Source: Plectosphaerella cucumerina (taxonomy: Eukaryota; Ascomycota; Sordariomycetes; Glomerellales; Plectosphaerellaceae). Taken from it: a stretch of 64,000 nucleotides of DNA. A program made the position numbers and the translations under genes. Under the pieces are notes generated by a model, which saw only the letters and a program-made list of their open reading frames with translations, had not been told where the DNA came from and ran no database searches. Shown one piece after another: positions 42,059 to 53,946 of this stretch (position 1 is its first letter; each line of letters starts with the position of its first letter). The stretch covers positions 558,001-622,000 of the forward strand of contig JAGPXD010000004.1 in NCBI GenBank assembly GCA_020746995.1, in the 5' to 3' direction.

Positions 42059-42803
42059 TCAACACTCTCCTCTTCAACCCCTCTTGCACGCGATTCCGCG
42101 GCCAGAGTCATGTACCAACAAATACTCGTCTCTTTCTCAGCCTCTTTTCTCTCACAACCTTGTCAATACTACTATACACCAGATCCCAGCGCCGGAGCGC
42201 GGCACTGGACAGGAGGCGTTTGCGCGTGTGCATCCACGCAGCGAAGGGAAAAAAGTTCAGGAAGGGAACCACCGATTTGGCTTTTGCTTTTTGTTTTCTG
42301 TCTGAGTTTTCTACCTGTCTCATGAGATCCCCATCCCCCAGCAGCACCATCTTCCCCCATCCCCCGCAAAGTCATTACACCAAAGTCATTACACCAAATG
42401 GATCATCTCTGTACCAACACCAACAACCAACACCAACATCCCCGCTTTTTCGGCGGTCGGGCTCTTCTGGGCATCGGCAACGTCACAGTTCTCTGGCTTT
42501 TTATCTGCGGCTCTGATCCTCAGGAGACGAGGCGGTTCCTCCTGATTCTTGTCTTTTCTATACACCACTCTCGGCAACTCACATTTCGGGGCGTTGGACG
42601 GACTCGGCTCATAAAGGAAGATATCCCCCTCAGTCGCATGGTACGACTTCTGAATGAAGAATTCTTGCCTTTTGATCAACATTATTCAGTTCTCCCTGCT
42701 CGACGTGACGTGATGACATGGATGCTTCGTCGGAAACAGATGGTAATCACCATGGCGTGCAGCCAGGTGGTCTCTTGGTGGTACAGTCTCTCCTCGGTTT
42801 GCC
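42059..42803. other. Convergent 3' flanks
   Basis: Lies between two stop codons facing each other. No extra gene is recognised. Confidence 0.5.
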
Positions 42804-44615
42804 CTACACCTCAAACACCTCCCCGATCCCCTCCTCGCCGCCCCGCCGGGTCTCGACGAGATCCAGCCGCCAGCCCTCCCAATTCTTCAGTCCGCGCTTA
42901 ATCTCCTTGATCCGCTCAATGCGGGCCTTGGCATCCTCCTCCTGCGCGCGACGGAACGCGTCCTCGTCAAAGTCAACATCGTCTTCATCATCCAGGAAAC
43001 CCTCGTCGTCATCGGCGTGATGGCCCGTCAGGGCATTGATGCCGCTCTGGAAGAAGTCGCCGATGCCGCCGCCGGCGTGGCTGTGCTTGCGGCCCGCGAG
43101 GGGCGATGTGCGGCCTAGGTCGACGTCCTGGAAGGCGGCGCCCGGGCTGGCGCCGTCGTTGCCTGAGCTTAGTTGGCGGCGCTTCTCCTGCCAGACGCCG
43201 CGGCGGAGGTCGTGCACCTCCGCCTCGAGGTCGCGGATGGTCTTCTCCAGGCGAGCGCGGTCTTCGCTCTCTAGCTCATCGACGCCCTCGTCATCGAGAC
43301 CGCCGCCGCCATCGGCCGACCGGCGGCTGCGGAGCTTGACGGCCTCCGCCTCGAGGGCTTCAACCCTGGTGCGAAGGTCGCGGGCCTCCTTCTCGGCGCG
43401 CTCCTTGTCCTTGCGCAGGGCCTGGGTGCGCGAATCCTGCTCCTTGTGGAGGGTGGTGAGGGTGGCGACCTTCTTCTCGAGGCCGTCGGCCTTCTTCTCC
43501 GCCTCGAGGCGAGCGTCGATGGCGTCGGCGAGGTCGTGCTCGAGGTTGCGGATCTTGGTCTCGGCCGAGGTGCGCTCGCTGCCCTCGCGGACGGCCTTTT
43601 CGGCGGTGCGGTCGAGGTTGCGGCGGACGTCGGAGAGTTCGCGCTGGGCGAGGCCGGCGGCCTTTTCGGCGCGCTCGACGCGCTCTTCGAGGGCTGTAAT
43701 TTGCTCGCGGTCGCCGGATCCGCGCTCGAGCCGGGCGCGGAGCTTGGAGATTTCGAGTTCCATGGATTCGACTGTTGACGACTTGGATTGGAGCTCTGCC
43801 TCGAGGTCGGCTGAGTTGACGGCGACTGAGGGGGATGAGCCGTGGCGGGCGGTGCCTGATCGAGAGGCTTGCGCCTGGAGCTGGGCGTTCTGGCGCTCGA
43901 GCGCGGCCTTTTCTGCTTTCTGCGGGACAAGGTGTCAGAGAATGACCGAAAGGGGATGGGTTGTTGGCTAGAACTCACCAGCTGCTCAACCTCGCTGTCT
44001 GATGCGGTCTTCTTGTCAGCGCCCTGGCCATCATCCTCGCGCAGGTCCGCAAGCTCCTCCTCAGCCTTCTGCCATCGCTTCTCAGCATCAGCCGACTCCT
44101 TGGCGAGGCGCTTGTTCTCCTTCTCCAGCTCCTCGATGCGCGCGACATGCTTTCTGTAGATATCGGGGGCGGATTCGCCCTCTCCGGTCGGGCTGAAGGG
44201 GCCTGGTGAGATGGGGCCGGTCCCAAGGGATATGGAGCCCTGGCGGAAGGAAGCCGAGCGCAGCTTCGATTGTTGGGCGAGGGAGGCGTGTGTTTGGGAT
44301 GGCGACGCGGGGGGCTCGTCGGCGACAGCCTCTGTCTCCTTGGGGTCTTCTACGGCCTCTTCTGTGGTCTTCTCTTCGGCTGGGGTGGCGTCGGCCTCGG
44401 GGGCGGGCGTGGCCTCTGCGGCGGCGGCGGCATCTTTGTCGTCGTCCTTTGTCTTCTTCACCTTGTCCTTCTTCTTGTTCTTCTTAGCTGCCAGCTCAGC
44501 CGCCTGTGGAGGTTAGTCTCTGGGGGTGGGTGGTCAGGTCGCGTGTCGTCGTCGGGCTTACTCGCTTGCGGGCAGCAGCCAGCTTCTCGGCCTTCGCCTT
44601 GTCCTCGTCGGCCAT
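42804..44615 (-). CDS. Long coiled-coil protein (M-protein-repeat-like)
   Basis: Three exons, 44562-44615, 43979-44503 and 42804-43919, give 564 residues. A charged Lys/Ala N-terminus (MADEDKAKAEKLAAARKR, then KKNKKKDKVKK) and a Ser/Pro-rich linker come before about 300 residues of heptad-like coiled coil (RIEELEKENKRLAKESADAE; AEKKADGLEKKVATLTTLH). An acidic patch (DDEDDVDFDEDAF) and a conserved-looking Trp-containing end (GLKNWEGWRLDLVETRRGG) follow. Similar fungal proteins are annotated only as M-protein-repeat coiled coils. A Golgin or tethering role is possible but unsupported here. Confidence 0.8.
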
Positions 44616-45673
44616 AATCTATCTAGAGGCTGTCTATGATCAATGGGTGGGTCGGAGACGATGGAAATGTCGGGAGCCACTCGGATGGCGATGGGAAGCT
44701 TCGGTGGTGGGTATGGGTATCAAGATGACATGTGATGGATGGTTGCGACAGGAGATGATGGGAATTGGAGGTTGGACGCTGTCCAGGCGAGCTGTCCTCC
44801 CAGGCACAAGCCACTGACCTCCAAACCAGCGCCCATTGGAGGAGGTGACGGGAGGCCACTGGACATCCCGCCGCTAACAATTGATTAGCGGCTCTCTGCG
44901 CCTGGACCTGGAAGCTGGGACCCTGAGAAGGAGGAAGGACCACGGAAGAAGGCATGGACGTCATCAGCCAGGTGCTTCCTTCCGTGCATTGCTTGACTCC
45001 GAGTCAGGCTCCTTGTGATAGAATAGAGCTGTCCAGAGATCGCCGGCTTTTCCAGCTTCTCCATCTTTCATTACCACATGAGCTATTGTTGCTCCCCATG
45101 CCGACCAAAGCCGCCACACCACAGCACCTTTATCGACGGGACACAACGTAGCTCGAGCTCCCCTGTCCGCTGTGCATCCGGTTGCATGCAGAATGCCGAG
45201 AGCTCGTCCCATCAACTTCGAGCCTCCCACCCCAGCTTCACACCAGCAGGGCCCTTGCTGCCCAAGAGACGGCACCATCTCGCCCACAGCCTGAATGCTA
45301 CTGGCCGTGTGTCCTCGATTGGAGGGTGTAGGATGAATCATCCTCAGAGGGACGAAACAGCCAGCCATACAGCAGCGGCCCAATGGATGGGGGAACTGGC
45401 GACGGCGACATCACAACTGCAGCTTGTCCGGTCCTTTGGAGCCCAACCACCGAGCTGCCCGTGGTCAGACACTGTACCTGTCCGACGGTCCGGCCTACCA
45501 TGTTTGCTGGCCAGAAAGGAGGACATGGTCGGGCATGTGGTGTTTGTCTTCATCACTTGCCGCCAGTCCGTTGGCCCCTTCAAATTGCCTTTTCCTCTCG
45601 TTTCTCCCTTCGCCCTCCTCCAGCTGGCACTTTCCATTCTACGCTCTTCTGCTTGCCTCTCTCCGCTCCGACT
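44616..45673. other. Divergent promoter region
   Basis: Separates the coiled-coil gene from the Cys/His gene. Open frames in this stretch overlap each other on both strands and look non-coding. The last 100 nt are C/T-rich leader. Confidence 0.4.
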
Positions 45674-46227
45674 ATGCCTATACCCGTCTCAGGCATGGGC
45701 CAGTGTCTGTCTCTCCCCCGCCATGCCCCTGCAGGTGCCCAACGTCGAACGAGGCCGCCGGGACCTGCCCGATGCAGCAGATCCAGTTGCAGAGGCGCCC
45801 GCTTCGGATACGGCCTCTACTGCCAGCGGCATTCAGGTGTGAAGATCTCCCCTGTCAATCCATTAGCTCCCCTGTCGCTCACACACTGATAGTTTGCTCC
45901 GTGCCGGGGTGCCCCAACCCACAGGCGCAAGTGCACGACCCCTGGTTCACGAATAGGCTGTGCTTCCCACACCAGCCCGAGGCCGTTGTCGAGCTCTATT
46001 ACTTCGACGCCCTGAGCACGTCGTCATCAAGCAACCCAAGCAGCACCTATCGCCGCAAACGCCGGCCGCAGAAGCCGCGGCAGCCGCCCAGGATCGTCTT
46101 CAGCGCGAGGACACGCCGTCGCAGGAAACTCGACGACCGGCACCGAGACGTCTCGGCCCTCGTGACCTTTGGCGGCTTCATGACCGCCTCGGCCATGACG
46201 GATGGCTTTATCTTGGTGAAACCATAG
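45674..46227 (+). CDS. Unknown protein with a duplicated Cys/His zinc-type motif
   Basis: Two exons, 45674-45836 and 45893-46227, give 165 residues. After a Pro/Arg-rich start, cysteines and histidines form two units of the same design: C34-X4-C39-X10-C50-X2-H53 and C56-X4-C61-X16-C78-X2-H81. They are read as CSRSSCRG...LYCQRHS and CSVPGCPNP...LCFPH. The intron falls exactly between the units. The tail is basic (RRKRRPQKPRQPPR), with a final hydrophobic stretch. Repeated CX4C...CX2H is typical of a zinc-binding fold, but I do not recognise the family. Confidence 0.65.
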
Positions 46228-47624
46228 CCGCCCTAGGCTAGAGCCGCCCCCAATTCTGGGTACCTGACTCGACCTGCTGGATCTGAAAGCCCAGAGCTGG
46301 GTTCACCAACCGCCGCCTTGGCGTCGTCCTTGGCCAAGTCACCGCCTCCCACCACGCGTCTGCCCGTGGGGGCTGATAGGGACAAAGCATCTCAAGTCCG
46401 CCAGTCCCACAGGTCAGCCGAACAACTGCTCCCCCTTCGAAAGACGCGCGAACTCTGCATCGCAACGAAAGCACCCCGCACACAGGATCCTTGGTGCTTG
46501 TCAGTAGTGCCGTGGCCCGCAGGAGGAGTGCTGTCTTTGGTGTGGTTCGTCATATCTGCAGGCGGTGTGGGGGGACGCAACCTGACTACTGCACCAGACC
46601 TGACGACAGCGGCCGCTGCCCAGTCGGGTGGTGAGGAGGGGAGCTTCTCAGAAGGGGAGGTTGCCGTGGCCATGCCATGTCACGCTGGGCTTGCTCCGCC
46701 GGCAGATGGGCTGCCATTCGTGTGGTTTGCGCTGCATGTTGTCCTGGAGGAGCAGCAGCAGCAGCGGCAGCAGCAGCAGCAGGAACAACGCACCTCGTCC
46801 AGCCGGTCCATGAGCTCAATGTACCACCAATGAGGACGCCCAGCTTCGCAGTTGCGGGCATCTCGTCGGCCAACACCTCACTTGAGCAAGATGAGGCTCC
46901 ACGCAAAGATAGCTTAGTGTCGGCTTGGGAGCACGGCTCAACACACCTCGTTGTCACACAGGCCACAGCACAGGCGCAGTCATACAATCTCGCCATATGG
47001 CGGGGTAATGGCGGGGTAGCGAACACCGCTAAATCACACTACCTGCTGCACGGAGGCTCGCTCCTGCACCTCATCCTCGCTGCTCCCCTCCAACCTTGGC
47101 TTCCTACTCCCGACTTGGTTAACCGCCGACAACGTTCATCGTCGAGTTCCTGGCCGTTCCGGCGTCATTCTTACCTCTCCCCCTCGCCGGTTGCATCCAT
47201 CCGTCCACGCGCCGTCTCTTGACCCCATACCTCGTGCCCTCATCTCCGCCGTTGCAACCTGCAGCATCCTTCTTTCGGTCGATCCTGCATGAGGATATAT
47301 CACTTTTATCTGTCGTGTATCCGCAACTCACCTCTCCTCACATTCGACGCGGCTGCCCTGCCCTGCCCTGCCATTGACGTCGGGCCCTACTCATAGCTCC
47401 GACTATCCCCCTCCGCATTCTGGCCTTCCTCCATTCCTCACCCTTCACCAGACACGCGCTCTTCATGACCAGCCGCACATACTTCGAGCCAATTCCATCC
47501 AAACCACCCGCGACTTTCCTTTCCATACAGCTTCCGGCTCTCCAGCTTCTCCGTCAATGAGGGCATACACCTGCTGCTTCACACCCCAACACATCCTCGT
47601 CACCCACCACGCGAGCCGCCCAAC
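46228..47624. other. 1.4-kb spacer with a CAG microsatellite
   Basis: No gene is supported. A CAG/CGG repeat lies at about 46752-46787. The last 400 nt are C/T-rich and look like promoter and leader of the following gene. Confidence 0.45.
46752..46787 (+). repeat. CAG-type microsatellite
   Basis: About twelve near-perfect CAG triplets, interrupted once by CGG, between 46752 and 46787. Not inside a supported gene. Confidence 0.7.
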
Positions 47625-48266
47625 ATGACGTCCCTACCATACCAACACCCGACTCTCTCCCTCCACCTCTCCGACCGTAACCTCCACCCCATCCTCACCT
47701 CCGCCCACTCCAACACCCAGCTTGAAGCCCTCACATCCCTCGCCACAACCTCCCTAACAGCCCACTCGGCCGCCCACCGCCTCGCCCTCGGCCATCCCCA
47801 GCGCCTCATCGTCGAACATGGCCCCGGCCACCCCGTCCTCATGACCTCCTACCTCGACCCGGCCGCCGTCTCCAGCCCCCCGAAATACCACCACCCCGCC
47901 CCCTCCACAGCGGCCCACACAACCCCGGCCGTCGCTCTCCCCGTCGACGAGCTCGCAGCGATCTCCCTCGCCGACGCCTCAGACGCCGCCCAAGACTCCC
48001 CGAAACCACACCACGAGTCTCCTTCGAAAACCAAGAGCAGGCCTCACACCCGCGACTCAGCCGCCCCGAGCGCAAAATCCAAGGATAAGCCGCGGAAGAA
48101 CCCCACAGCCCCAATGCTCGTCGGCATCGTCGTCGCCAACACGGCCGAGGAAGCCCTCGAGGCCCGTCGCGCGGCAGTCCGCCTTGAGCGCGTCGCGAGG
48201 GAGGTGCAGCGGGAATGGGTCGCCGAGGAGAGGGAACGGGGTTACGACACGGACGAGAGCGGGTAG
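47625..48266 (+). CDS. Conserved unknown protein, possibly roadblock-like
   Basis: Intronless, 213 residues, with a good ATG context (ACATGACG). The N-terminal half (LTSAHSNTQLEALTSLATTS, then PQRLIVEHGPGHPVLMTSYL) reads like an alpha/beta fold of the roadblock/LC7 size class, but this is a weak inference. A Ser/Pro-rich insert separates it from a second ordered segment, MLVGIVVANTAEEALEARRA, that could complete the fold. The C-terminal helix is charged (VAREVQREWVAEERERG). Codon use and leader fit a real gene. Confidence 0.65.
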   Translation: MTSLPYQHPTLSLHLSDRNLHPILTSAHSNTQLEALTSLATTSLTAHSAAHRLALGHPQRLIVEHGPGHPVLMTSYLDPAAVSSPPKYHHPAPSTAAHTTPAVALPVDELAAISLADASDAAQDSPKPHHESPSKTKSRPHTRDSAAPSAKSKDKPRKNPTAPMLVGIVVANTAEEALEARRAAVRLERVAREVQREWVAEERERGYDTDESG

Positions 48267-48665
48267 CATGAGGAAGCACGAGGAAGCATGAAGAAGCACG
48301 GGATGACAGGCAGCATTCGCATATGGACATGAGGATGAAAAAGGAGGGGCTAGACACATGATGCACGAACTTACGATCATGGTAATGACACGACTTTCTT
48401 CATCGCATGGGGGACATGAGGCATCGGATAGAGCAGCATCCTGTGTAATCGTAATCATCTTTTATTTTCATCATTCTTGGCAGTCTCTGCCCGCGTCTCT
48501 AATCATCCCGGAAAAGAAAGACGCAAGGAGACTCCGGGTTGGGGTGTGTGAAATTCATTCCCCCTTCGCTCTACCCGTTTACCATAACCTGCCCAGCCGT
48601 ATATTCCCAAAAACGCGCGCGTGGTATTTTGTTTTGTGACTTTCCTCCTATTATGTGCGTGTTTC
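48267..48665. other. Convergent 3' flanks
   Basis: Sits between the unknown gene and transketolase, whose stops face each other. A short repeated AGGAAGCA(C/T)G run lies at 48270-48295. Nothing else. Confidence 0.5.
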
Positions 48666-51148
48666 TTAGATGAGCTGCTCGAAGGCGCGGTTGATGGGGG
48701 AGCGGATGTTGGGGACGTCCTTCCAGAAGTTGACGGTGGCGACGGCGCGCTTGGCGATGCCCTCGGGGGTGAACTCGAACTTCTGCGGGGGTGTTAGCTG
48801 TGCACAGTGAGGAGAAGGTGGAAAGAGGGGCGACTCGCCTTGTAGACGTCCTTGTAGGCACCGGAAGCACCGAACCTGTTGAGGCCGAACTGCTCGTGGG
48901 TGTAGCGCTCCCAGCCCATGGTGGACATGACCTCGACGGAGAGCGAGGGGATGCCGTCGGGCAGGACGGAGAGGCGGTAGTCCTTGGGCTGGGCGTCGAA
49001 GACCTCGAAGCAGGGGACGGAGACGACGCGGGCCTTGAGGCCGTGCTTGTCGGCGAGCTCCTTGACGGCGTCGACGCAGATGCCGACCTCGGAACCGGTG
49101 GAGACGAGGGTGATGTCGGCGCCCTCGACCTCGTGCAGGACGTAGGCGCCCTTGCTGGCCTTCTCGATGGTGGAGCCCTCGAGCTGGGGGAGGTTCTGGC
49201 GGGAGAGGGCGACGATGCTGGGGGTGTGCTTGGAGGTCAGGCCGACGTAGTAGGCGGCGCTGGTCTCGTTGCCGTCGGCGGGGCGCCAGACCATGCAGTT
49301 GGGCAGAGCGCGGAAGTGGGCGAGCGTCTCGATGGGCTGGTGGGTGGGGCCGTCCTCGCCGAGGCCGATGGAGTCGTGGGTGGCGACCCAGATGAGGCGG
49401 ACCTGGGACAGGGCGGAGAGGCGGATGGCGCCGGCGGCGTAGGAAACGAAGTTAAGGAAGGTACCGCCGTAGGGGAGGATGGTGCCGTAGGCGGCGAGAC
49501 CGTTCATGATGGCGCCCATGGCGTGCTCGCGGACACCGTAGCGGATGTAGCGGCCGGCGTAGTCGCCGAGGCCGGTGGCGGGGGGCTGGAAGTCGACGGC
49601 CTCCTTCCAGCGAGTCAGGTTGGAGCCCGTCAGATCGGCGGAACCACCGACAAGCTCGGGCAGGACGCCCTCAATCTTGGAGAGGACAGTCTCGGACAGC
49701 TTGCGCGAGGCAATGGCGGGGTCGGCGGGGGTGTAGACGGGCAGGCTCTTCTCCCAGCCCTCGGGCAGCTCACCCTTGAGGCGGCGGGAGAGGTCGGCGT
49801 GCTCGGCGGGGTACTTCTCGCCGTAGGCGGCGAAGAGCTTGTTCCACTCCTGCTCGGCGGCGGCACCCTCGGCAGCGTGGGCGGCGTAGAGGTCGTAGAC
49901 GGACTGGTCAACGGCGAAGGACTCATCGGGGTTGAAGCCGAACTTCTCCTTGAGCTGGCGGATGTCGTCGGCCTTGAGGGGAGAGCCGTGAACACCGTGG
50001 GTGCCCTGCTGCTTGGAGCCGAAGCCGATGATGGTCTTGAGGGCGATGAGCGAAGGCTTGTCGGTGACCTTCTTGCACTCGGCAATGGCGGCCTCCATGC
50101 CCTCGAGGTCGTGGTTGCCGTCCTCGACGGTGACGACGTGCCAGCCGTAGGCCTCGTAGCGCTTCTTGACGTCCTCGGTGAAGGCGACGTTGGTGTCACC
50201 GTCGATGGAGATGTGGTTGTCGTCCCAGACGGCGATGAGGTTGCCGAGCTGGAGGTGGCCGGCCAGGGAGGAGGCCTCGCCAGAGACACCCTCCATCAGG
50301 CAGCCGTCGCCGAGGAAGCAGTAGGTGTAGTTGTCCACGATGGGGAAGCCGTCCTTGTTGAAGGTGGCGGCGGTGTGAGCCTGGGCAATGGCAAGGCCGA
50401 CGGCGTTGCAGATACCCTGGCCGAGAGGGCCGGTGGTGACCTCGATGCCCGGGGTGTCATGGGCCTCGGGGTGACCGGGGGTGATGCTGTCGACGGTCTG
50501 GTGGGGGGGTCAGTAGTGGTTCTTGAGAGAGCTGAGGCAAAGTAGACTTACGCGGAAGGCCTTGAGGTCATCCAGGGTGACGGCGTAGTTGAAGAGGTGG
50601 AGGAGGGCATACTGGAGCATGCAGCCGTGGCCGTTGCTAGGGGGAAGTGTCAGTATGAGGGGTGGCAGAGTTGAGCGGGGTGCTGGGCTGAGACTCACGA
50701 GAGAACGAAGCGATCCCGGTTGAGCCAGTTGGGGTTCTTGGGGTTGAACTTCATGAACTTGTTCCAGACAACGTGGGCAATGGGTGCCATGCCCCTGTGA
50801 TTTGATGGTTAGCTGTGCTCGTGTTTTCTGGCAGGCCAGGGCAAACTCACATGGGCGCACCGGGGTGGCCGGAGTTGCTGTGGAAGGTGGCATCGACCTG
50901 GAGGAGAAAATGTCAGTGAAAGCTGTCACGGGGCATTGCCAGGGGAGGTTGCGTGGTGAGGTGACTCTCTCGCGGCCTCATCACACCACCGAAGCTCTGA
51001 GGCGGGAGGCAGGAGGCGGGAGGGCGGGAGAAAAGTCGCCCTCAGTAGGATGGCGGGGTAAAATGTGGCAGGGCAGGGGCGGGCAAGAGCTTACCGCGAG
51101 AGTGCGGATCGTGTTGATCGCCTTCCAGTCGTTGTCGTTGTAGCCCAT
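48666..51148 (-). CDS. Transketolase
   Basis: Six exons: 51095-51148, 50851-50897, 50699-50794, 50552-50636, 48839-50497 and 48666-48782. They give 685 residues (2058 nt), the usual length. The enzyme moves two-carbon units in the pentose phosphate pathway using thiamine diphosphate. Family marks include DATFHSNSGHPGAPMGMAP, NPNWLNRDRFVLSNGHG, the TPP motif (FLGDGCLMEGVSGEASSLAG then WDDNHISIDG), THDSIGLGEDGPTHQPIE and the C-terminal FGASGAYKDVYKKFEFTPEG. The last intron, 48783-48838, begins GCGAGT instead of GT. The long open frame on the opposite strand (48791-50545) is a codon-bias shadow. Confidence 0.95.
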
Positions 51149-53529
51149 GTTTGCGATTGTTCTACCAGAGACGCTTGAGGGTATTGTGATGGGAAAAGGG
51201 GAAGGAAGAAATGGAAGAGAGCTTGGGAGAGGAGAGGGGGGAGGGATGTAGGAGGGATGGATGATGAGACGTGTAGGTGCACGAAGGGCGAACTGCTTAT
51301 TTACCGGACGGTTGCTGTCGCAGGCAGGAGCAGGACCCCACCATCCACGTCGCGGGCTCGCCCCCTTCGGCTGGACTGGAGGTACATGACGACGGGTGGG
51401 GAGCTAGGGCCACAGGCGCGTACCGCTCGTCGTGGTCTGTCCTGTCTGGACGACATGGCACCGAGCTGGCGAGTCGAGTCGGGGGTGTGAAGCTCCAGTT
51501 GTCGCGCGCGCTCCGGCCGGCGGGAGAGGCGGGGTTGCCCGCCGGATTTTTGGTGAGGGCGCGGGGCATCACTCAGATCATTTTCCTGGGCAGCACCAGC
51601 ACCGAGCAAGCACCTTTCCGTGGTCGAGTCGAGTCAATTCGAAGCCATCACCATTACTCGAAGCTACGCACGAATCTCAAGATGCTGCAGAGTTTTTTTC
51701 AATCTCTGCTCCTGCCCTGCGTGACAGCACCTGGTCCAGCAGCAGCCCCCCCAAAAGCAGGCCAAGGTTCAACAAGTCCATGTCTTGGAGGGGCTCGGAT
51801 TGACTGGCTTCAGACGATGGAGGGGTCGCCGGCCCCACCATTATATCATTGCTGGACATTTTTTCCGTCGACGGTCCGTCCCAATTGGCTTTCCGTGGGG
51901 GTCTGGGTCCATTGCCGTCTCCGTTTCGGCCGCCTTGCCCCACGATTTGTACTGGAGCCGACCGTCACCGCAAGGCACGACCGCAGTGAACGGCCCCTCC
52001 GTCTGACGTCGTTGTCCCTCCGTTTGTGTCATTCCGTGTCCACCGGCGATGTGGCCGACCCAATTCTCCGGGAGGCACGGAGGCGGTCGGTCGTCTCGCC
52101 AGCAGGGACAGATTTTCATGAGATTCATGCTTCGATGGACGGACGGCTCGGCAGATGGCAAAGGGCGAACGCCGCCGAAAGAGCGAGTGGGATGGAAGCG
52201 CCGGGAGATGTCCGCACGCGTCCCTGACTAACGGTAGGCGGTGTTCCGGCCTCTAACTTGAAAGCAGTAAGCAACCACACCTCTCCTCCTGCTATGCTCT
52301 GGCATAAGTATGATAGACCCCAGATGGTGCAACTCTGAGTAGCAGGCATCAAAGTCGAGGAGGTTATGCCCCCCGCTCCAGATAAGCCGGCAGCCGCGAG
52401 GTTTCCGCGCATCGCCGGGGAGAAGCCAGCAATAGATAACGCCGCTCATTGCTCCCGCCGCGGGATATATTTCCTGGGATTGCGCCTCACCTCCTAGCTC
52501 CCCTTCCCCTCGGTGATGACCAACGCTGTCAAGCTTCGGCCTGGGCGTCTGTCGCGGGCTGGACCCCGACTCGCGGCCGGGGCACAGTCGTCCGGACCAC
52601 TGTCGTCCGGCGAACGGAGCCCTGAGAGTCTGGGACGGTGCAGTGGCGGCACGCCAGTCGCATATCCGCCCGTCCCCCACGTGTGGCCACCAGCGGCCTC
52701 CGGTTCGGCGTAGCCTTGCGTGATGCAGAATCGATATCGGACTTTGGGTGAATGACAGAAAATTGCCGCAGCCGGGACATGTCTGGACGAGCAATTTGAA
52801 GTGGTGGCAGTCATTTACGGGTGTTGGCAGGTCGATGCAGTCAGGGAACCAGCCCGAGATCTGTCCCGGTGGACGTGAAGAGCCGTTCCCAGCCGCGGCC
52901 AGCTGGGCGACAGGCTGACTTGGGGCAACCTGGGGAAGTTTTGCCTCGTCTTCATCCTGGAGACTCGAACATCAACAACACGGCACCGAGACAAGAGCCA
53001 GCTGACAGTCAAGAGCTGCTTACCAGCGAACTGTTACCCTGGCTCCCCTATTTAGTTTTTGCAGTAGGGCAGGCTTTCAATCGCTGTTGGTACCAGATTC
53101 ACCATCCATCATTCCTAGAAGACACATTGAGAACACTCTCCGATCCAGGTGAGGATATCTCCAAGCAAGTAAACCGGCACCGTTCACAAAGATGAGAAGC
53201 TCTCCGGGGCATCGAACTCCTGATACCCCTGTAGCTTGCAGACAAGGGTCCTTCCTCTTGAAGCAGCTGTTGAGCTCGGCCTCGATTCGCGATTGCTTCT
53301 CCGATGGGGGACCGGACAATTTAGCCGCGCGAATCAACGACTGGGCTGCGGGTAAATGCGAATGCTTGAACCTCTTCGGCTACGGCTATTGAATTGAGCG
53401 GGAGATCAAACGGTTTTCTCTCCATTTGCCGTCTTCCAACATTCAACTCATCGAACAACATTTCGGCCAAAGGTCCCCCGCTGATCTCCCATAGACGTGC
53501 CTCGACGTTGCGCAACTCGGTGGATTCGT
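51149..53529. other. 2.4-kb intergenic stretch
   Basis: Upstream of transketolase. Overlapping open frames on both strands (for example 51277-52227 + and 52228-52794 -) have no domain. I found no tRNA or repeat. This is the largest empty stretch of the housekeeping half. Confidence 0.45.
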
Positions 53530-53946
53530 CTACCCACGTCGCGTCCGGCCATATCTCAGGCGTCGTGCTCGTCCTGCCCTTTCTTTGTCTCCTTCATCAT
53601 TCGTCGCATCTTCGTCGGCTGAGTCCTCCTCATCCGAGTCCTCATCGTCCGTCTCTTTCTCAGGCGGCTCGGGTATTTGGTGCTCTTGGATCGACACGGT
53701 CTCGGCCCCCTTGGTCAACTCGATAGTAGGTTCCGGTTCCGGCGGTTCATGGTGATCCAGGGGCAGATGGATGTGCGGGATGTGCAACGAGCTCGTATGG
53801 GTAGGCGCCTCCGCTTGGCTGCTTCCGAAGTGCATCTGCGTCCCGGTGACTGAGACAACGACTATCCATACGACGAGTAGGAAGCCGGCGGCCACCAGCA
53901 GGCGGGTTGAGTGAGCTTGAATTCGTGACTGTCGTGTGTCGATCAT
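53530..53946 (-). CDS. Small single-pass membrane protein with acidic tail
   Basis: 138 residues, intronless. A short basic N-terminus (MIDTRQSRIQAHSTR) precedes one membrane helix (LLVAAGFLLVVWIVVVSVTG), then a His/Pro region (HIPHIHLPLDHHEPPEPEP), a strongly acidic stretch (ETDDEDSDEEDSADEDATND) and a basic end (RARRLRYGRTRRG). No family is recognised. It could be signal-anchored. No neighbour supports a role. Confidence 0.5.
   Translation of the reverse strand: MIDTRQSRIQAHSTRLLVAAGFLLVVWIVVVSVTGTQMHFGSSQAEAPTHTSSLHIPHIHLPLDHHEPPEPEPTIELTKGAETVSIQEHQIPEPPEKETDDEDSDEEDSADEDATNDEGDKERAGRARRLRYGRTRRG

Noticed and set aside
45078..45842. Long plus-strand frames upstream of the Cys/His gene
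   Set aside because: Three frames are open at once and none carries a domain. Only the frame with the Cys/His pattern that splices in phase was kept.
48791..50545. 584-codon plus-strand frame opposite transketolase
   Set aside because: It is the antisense shadow of strongly biased transketolase codons: Gly/Val/Asp-rich, with no domain.
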